Shown: positions 5,402 to 5,959 of the stretch, one piece after another
Layout: every line of letters begins with the position of its first letter
Numbering within the stretch: the stretch's first letter is position 1
DNA from: Bdellovibrio sp.
GTDB taxonomy: Bacteria > Bdellovibrionota > UBA1018
Length of the DNA: 5,959 nucleotides
Direction of reading: 5' to 3'
Assembly: GCA_016213345.1 (NCBI GenBank)
Contig: JACRAO010000150.1
Coordinates: 1 to 5,959 of the forward strand
Made by a program: the position numbers and the translations under genes
Notes under the pieces: model-generated
The model's input: the letters and a program-made list of their open reading frames with translations, nothing else
What the model was told of the DNA's origin: nothing
Database searches by the model: none

Positions 5402-5422
5402 TAATGCTATCTGGGGGGATAT

Positions 5423-5959
5423 ATGATTAAACAAATAATCGTTAGTGTTTTGTTGTTTTTAGGGCTTCATAATAATACTGGTTATTGCGAGTCATTAGGG
5501 TTTGACATTGAAACTAGCTCCAATAACTCTAATAATCTGGTTGTTGTTGTGGATGATGTTACTTTAGAGCCTATTTTAGATGCTGAAGTAGTTATTTCTG
5601 ATCTTTTCTTTGAATATTTTACTTTTGATGATCCTATAGCATTTTATGGCACTACAAATAGGGAAGGTAAGTTGGAATTTCCGTATTTTAATAGTGCAGG
5701 GGTAAAAGCTATCACGGTTACTAAAGACATGTATATTCAGTTCACAGTGATTGCTTTTTTCAATGAACTAGATAATAAATTGACTATTTACTTAAAACGC
5801 ATTTTGATTTCTTCACCAATGAGTGTAACTTCGGGCGTTTTTAAGGATTGGGATCCATTGCCTGGTAAAAAATATGTTCAAGCTGGCTTAAGCTTTAGAG
5901 CTTTACACGCGCTAGATGTATTGGATTTTCAGGTTGGGACATTTTTTTCGCCTTTAACA
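5423..5959 (+). CDS. Exported protein with Ig-like carboxypeptidase-regulatory-type domain, N-terminal part (cut by right edge)
   Basis: An open frame from ATG 5423 runs 179 codons without a stop to the window end. The first residues MIKQIIVSVLLFLGLHNNTG are a signal peptide, with likely cleavage near YCES (21-24); no proper lipobox is seen. Residues about 38-127 look like a beta-sandwich of the carboxypeptidase-regulatory or Ig-like kind: LVVVVDDVTLEPILDAEVVI, then YGTTNREGKLEFPYF, then VKAITVTKDMY and a closing LTIYLKRI strand. This is the usual order of a substituent motif, a T.N.G...F turn and a last strand. After residue 148, alternating stretches such as YVQAGLSFRAL and DFQVGTFFSPL could begin an outer-membrane barrel, but this is a guess. 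A run of six G (5413-5418) four bases before ATG serves as the only ribosome-binding site. It is transcribed divergently from the isomerase gene. The exact family is not identified. Confidence 0.75.
   Translation, partial: MIKQIIVSVLLFLGLHNNTGYCESLGFDIETSSNNSNNLVVVVDDVTLEPILDAEVVISDLFFEYFTFDDPIAFYGTTNREGKLEFPYFNSAGVKAITVTKDMYIQFTVIAFFNELDNKLTIYLKRILISSPMSVTSGVFKDWDPLPGKKYVQAGLSFRALHALDVLDFQVGTFFSPLT

Overview
This AT-rich window (roughly 35-40% G+C by eye) comes from a Gram-negative bacterium. The evidence is two dedicated lipopolysaccharide (LPS) inner-core genes (heptose epimerase HldD and arabinose-5-phosphate isomerase for Kdo), a DsbA-like thiol-disulfide lipoprotein and bacterial ribosomal proteins S20 and S16. 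The sequence alone does not fix the lineage. The KhpA protein and the SurA-like/DsbA-like fusion resemble what is seen in deltaproteobacterial and Bdellovibrio-like groups, but that is a low-confidence impression. No mobile element, CRISPR array, tRNA or rRNA is visible. Coding density is very high and there is no gene-free stretch longer than 75 bases.

Layout. Bases 1-1170 (minus strand) hold hldD followed by the start of rpsT (S20, cut by the left edge), 21 bases apart and probably co-transcribed. A very short divergent region near 1171-1214 separates hldD from a plus-strand run: a stand-alone response-regulator receiver (1215-1610), rpsP (S16), khpA (KH-domain RNA chaperone) and trmD (tRNA m1G37 methyltransferase). 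This is the familiar rpsP-trmD cluster with rimM absent between khpA and trmD. trmD meets the next gene tail to tail, with overlapping stop codons at 2950-2953.

Bases 2950-5347 (minus strand) look like a three-gene operon read in the order kdsD-type isomerase, small zinc-ribbon membrane protein, SurA-like/DsbA-like lipoprotein, with gaps of 14 and 26 bases. A 75-base divergent region then leads to a plus-strand gene, cut by the right edge, for an exported protein with an Ig-like, carboxypeptidase-regulatory-type domain.

Functionally the window combines translation (S20, S16, TrmD, KhpA) with envelope building (HldD and KdsD both feed the LPS inner core; the DsbA-like protein acts in envelope protein oxidation or folding). 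Most of it is ordinary core genome. The points most worth a second look are a perfect inverted repeat that encloses the rpsP start codon, the missing rimM, the hldD promoter whose -10 box overlaps the first available ATG, the orphan receiver ahead of a ribosomal operon, and the uncharacterised split zinc-ribbon membrane protein.
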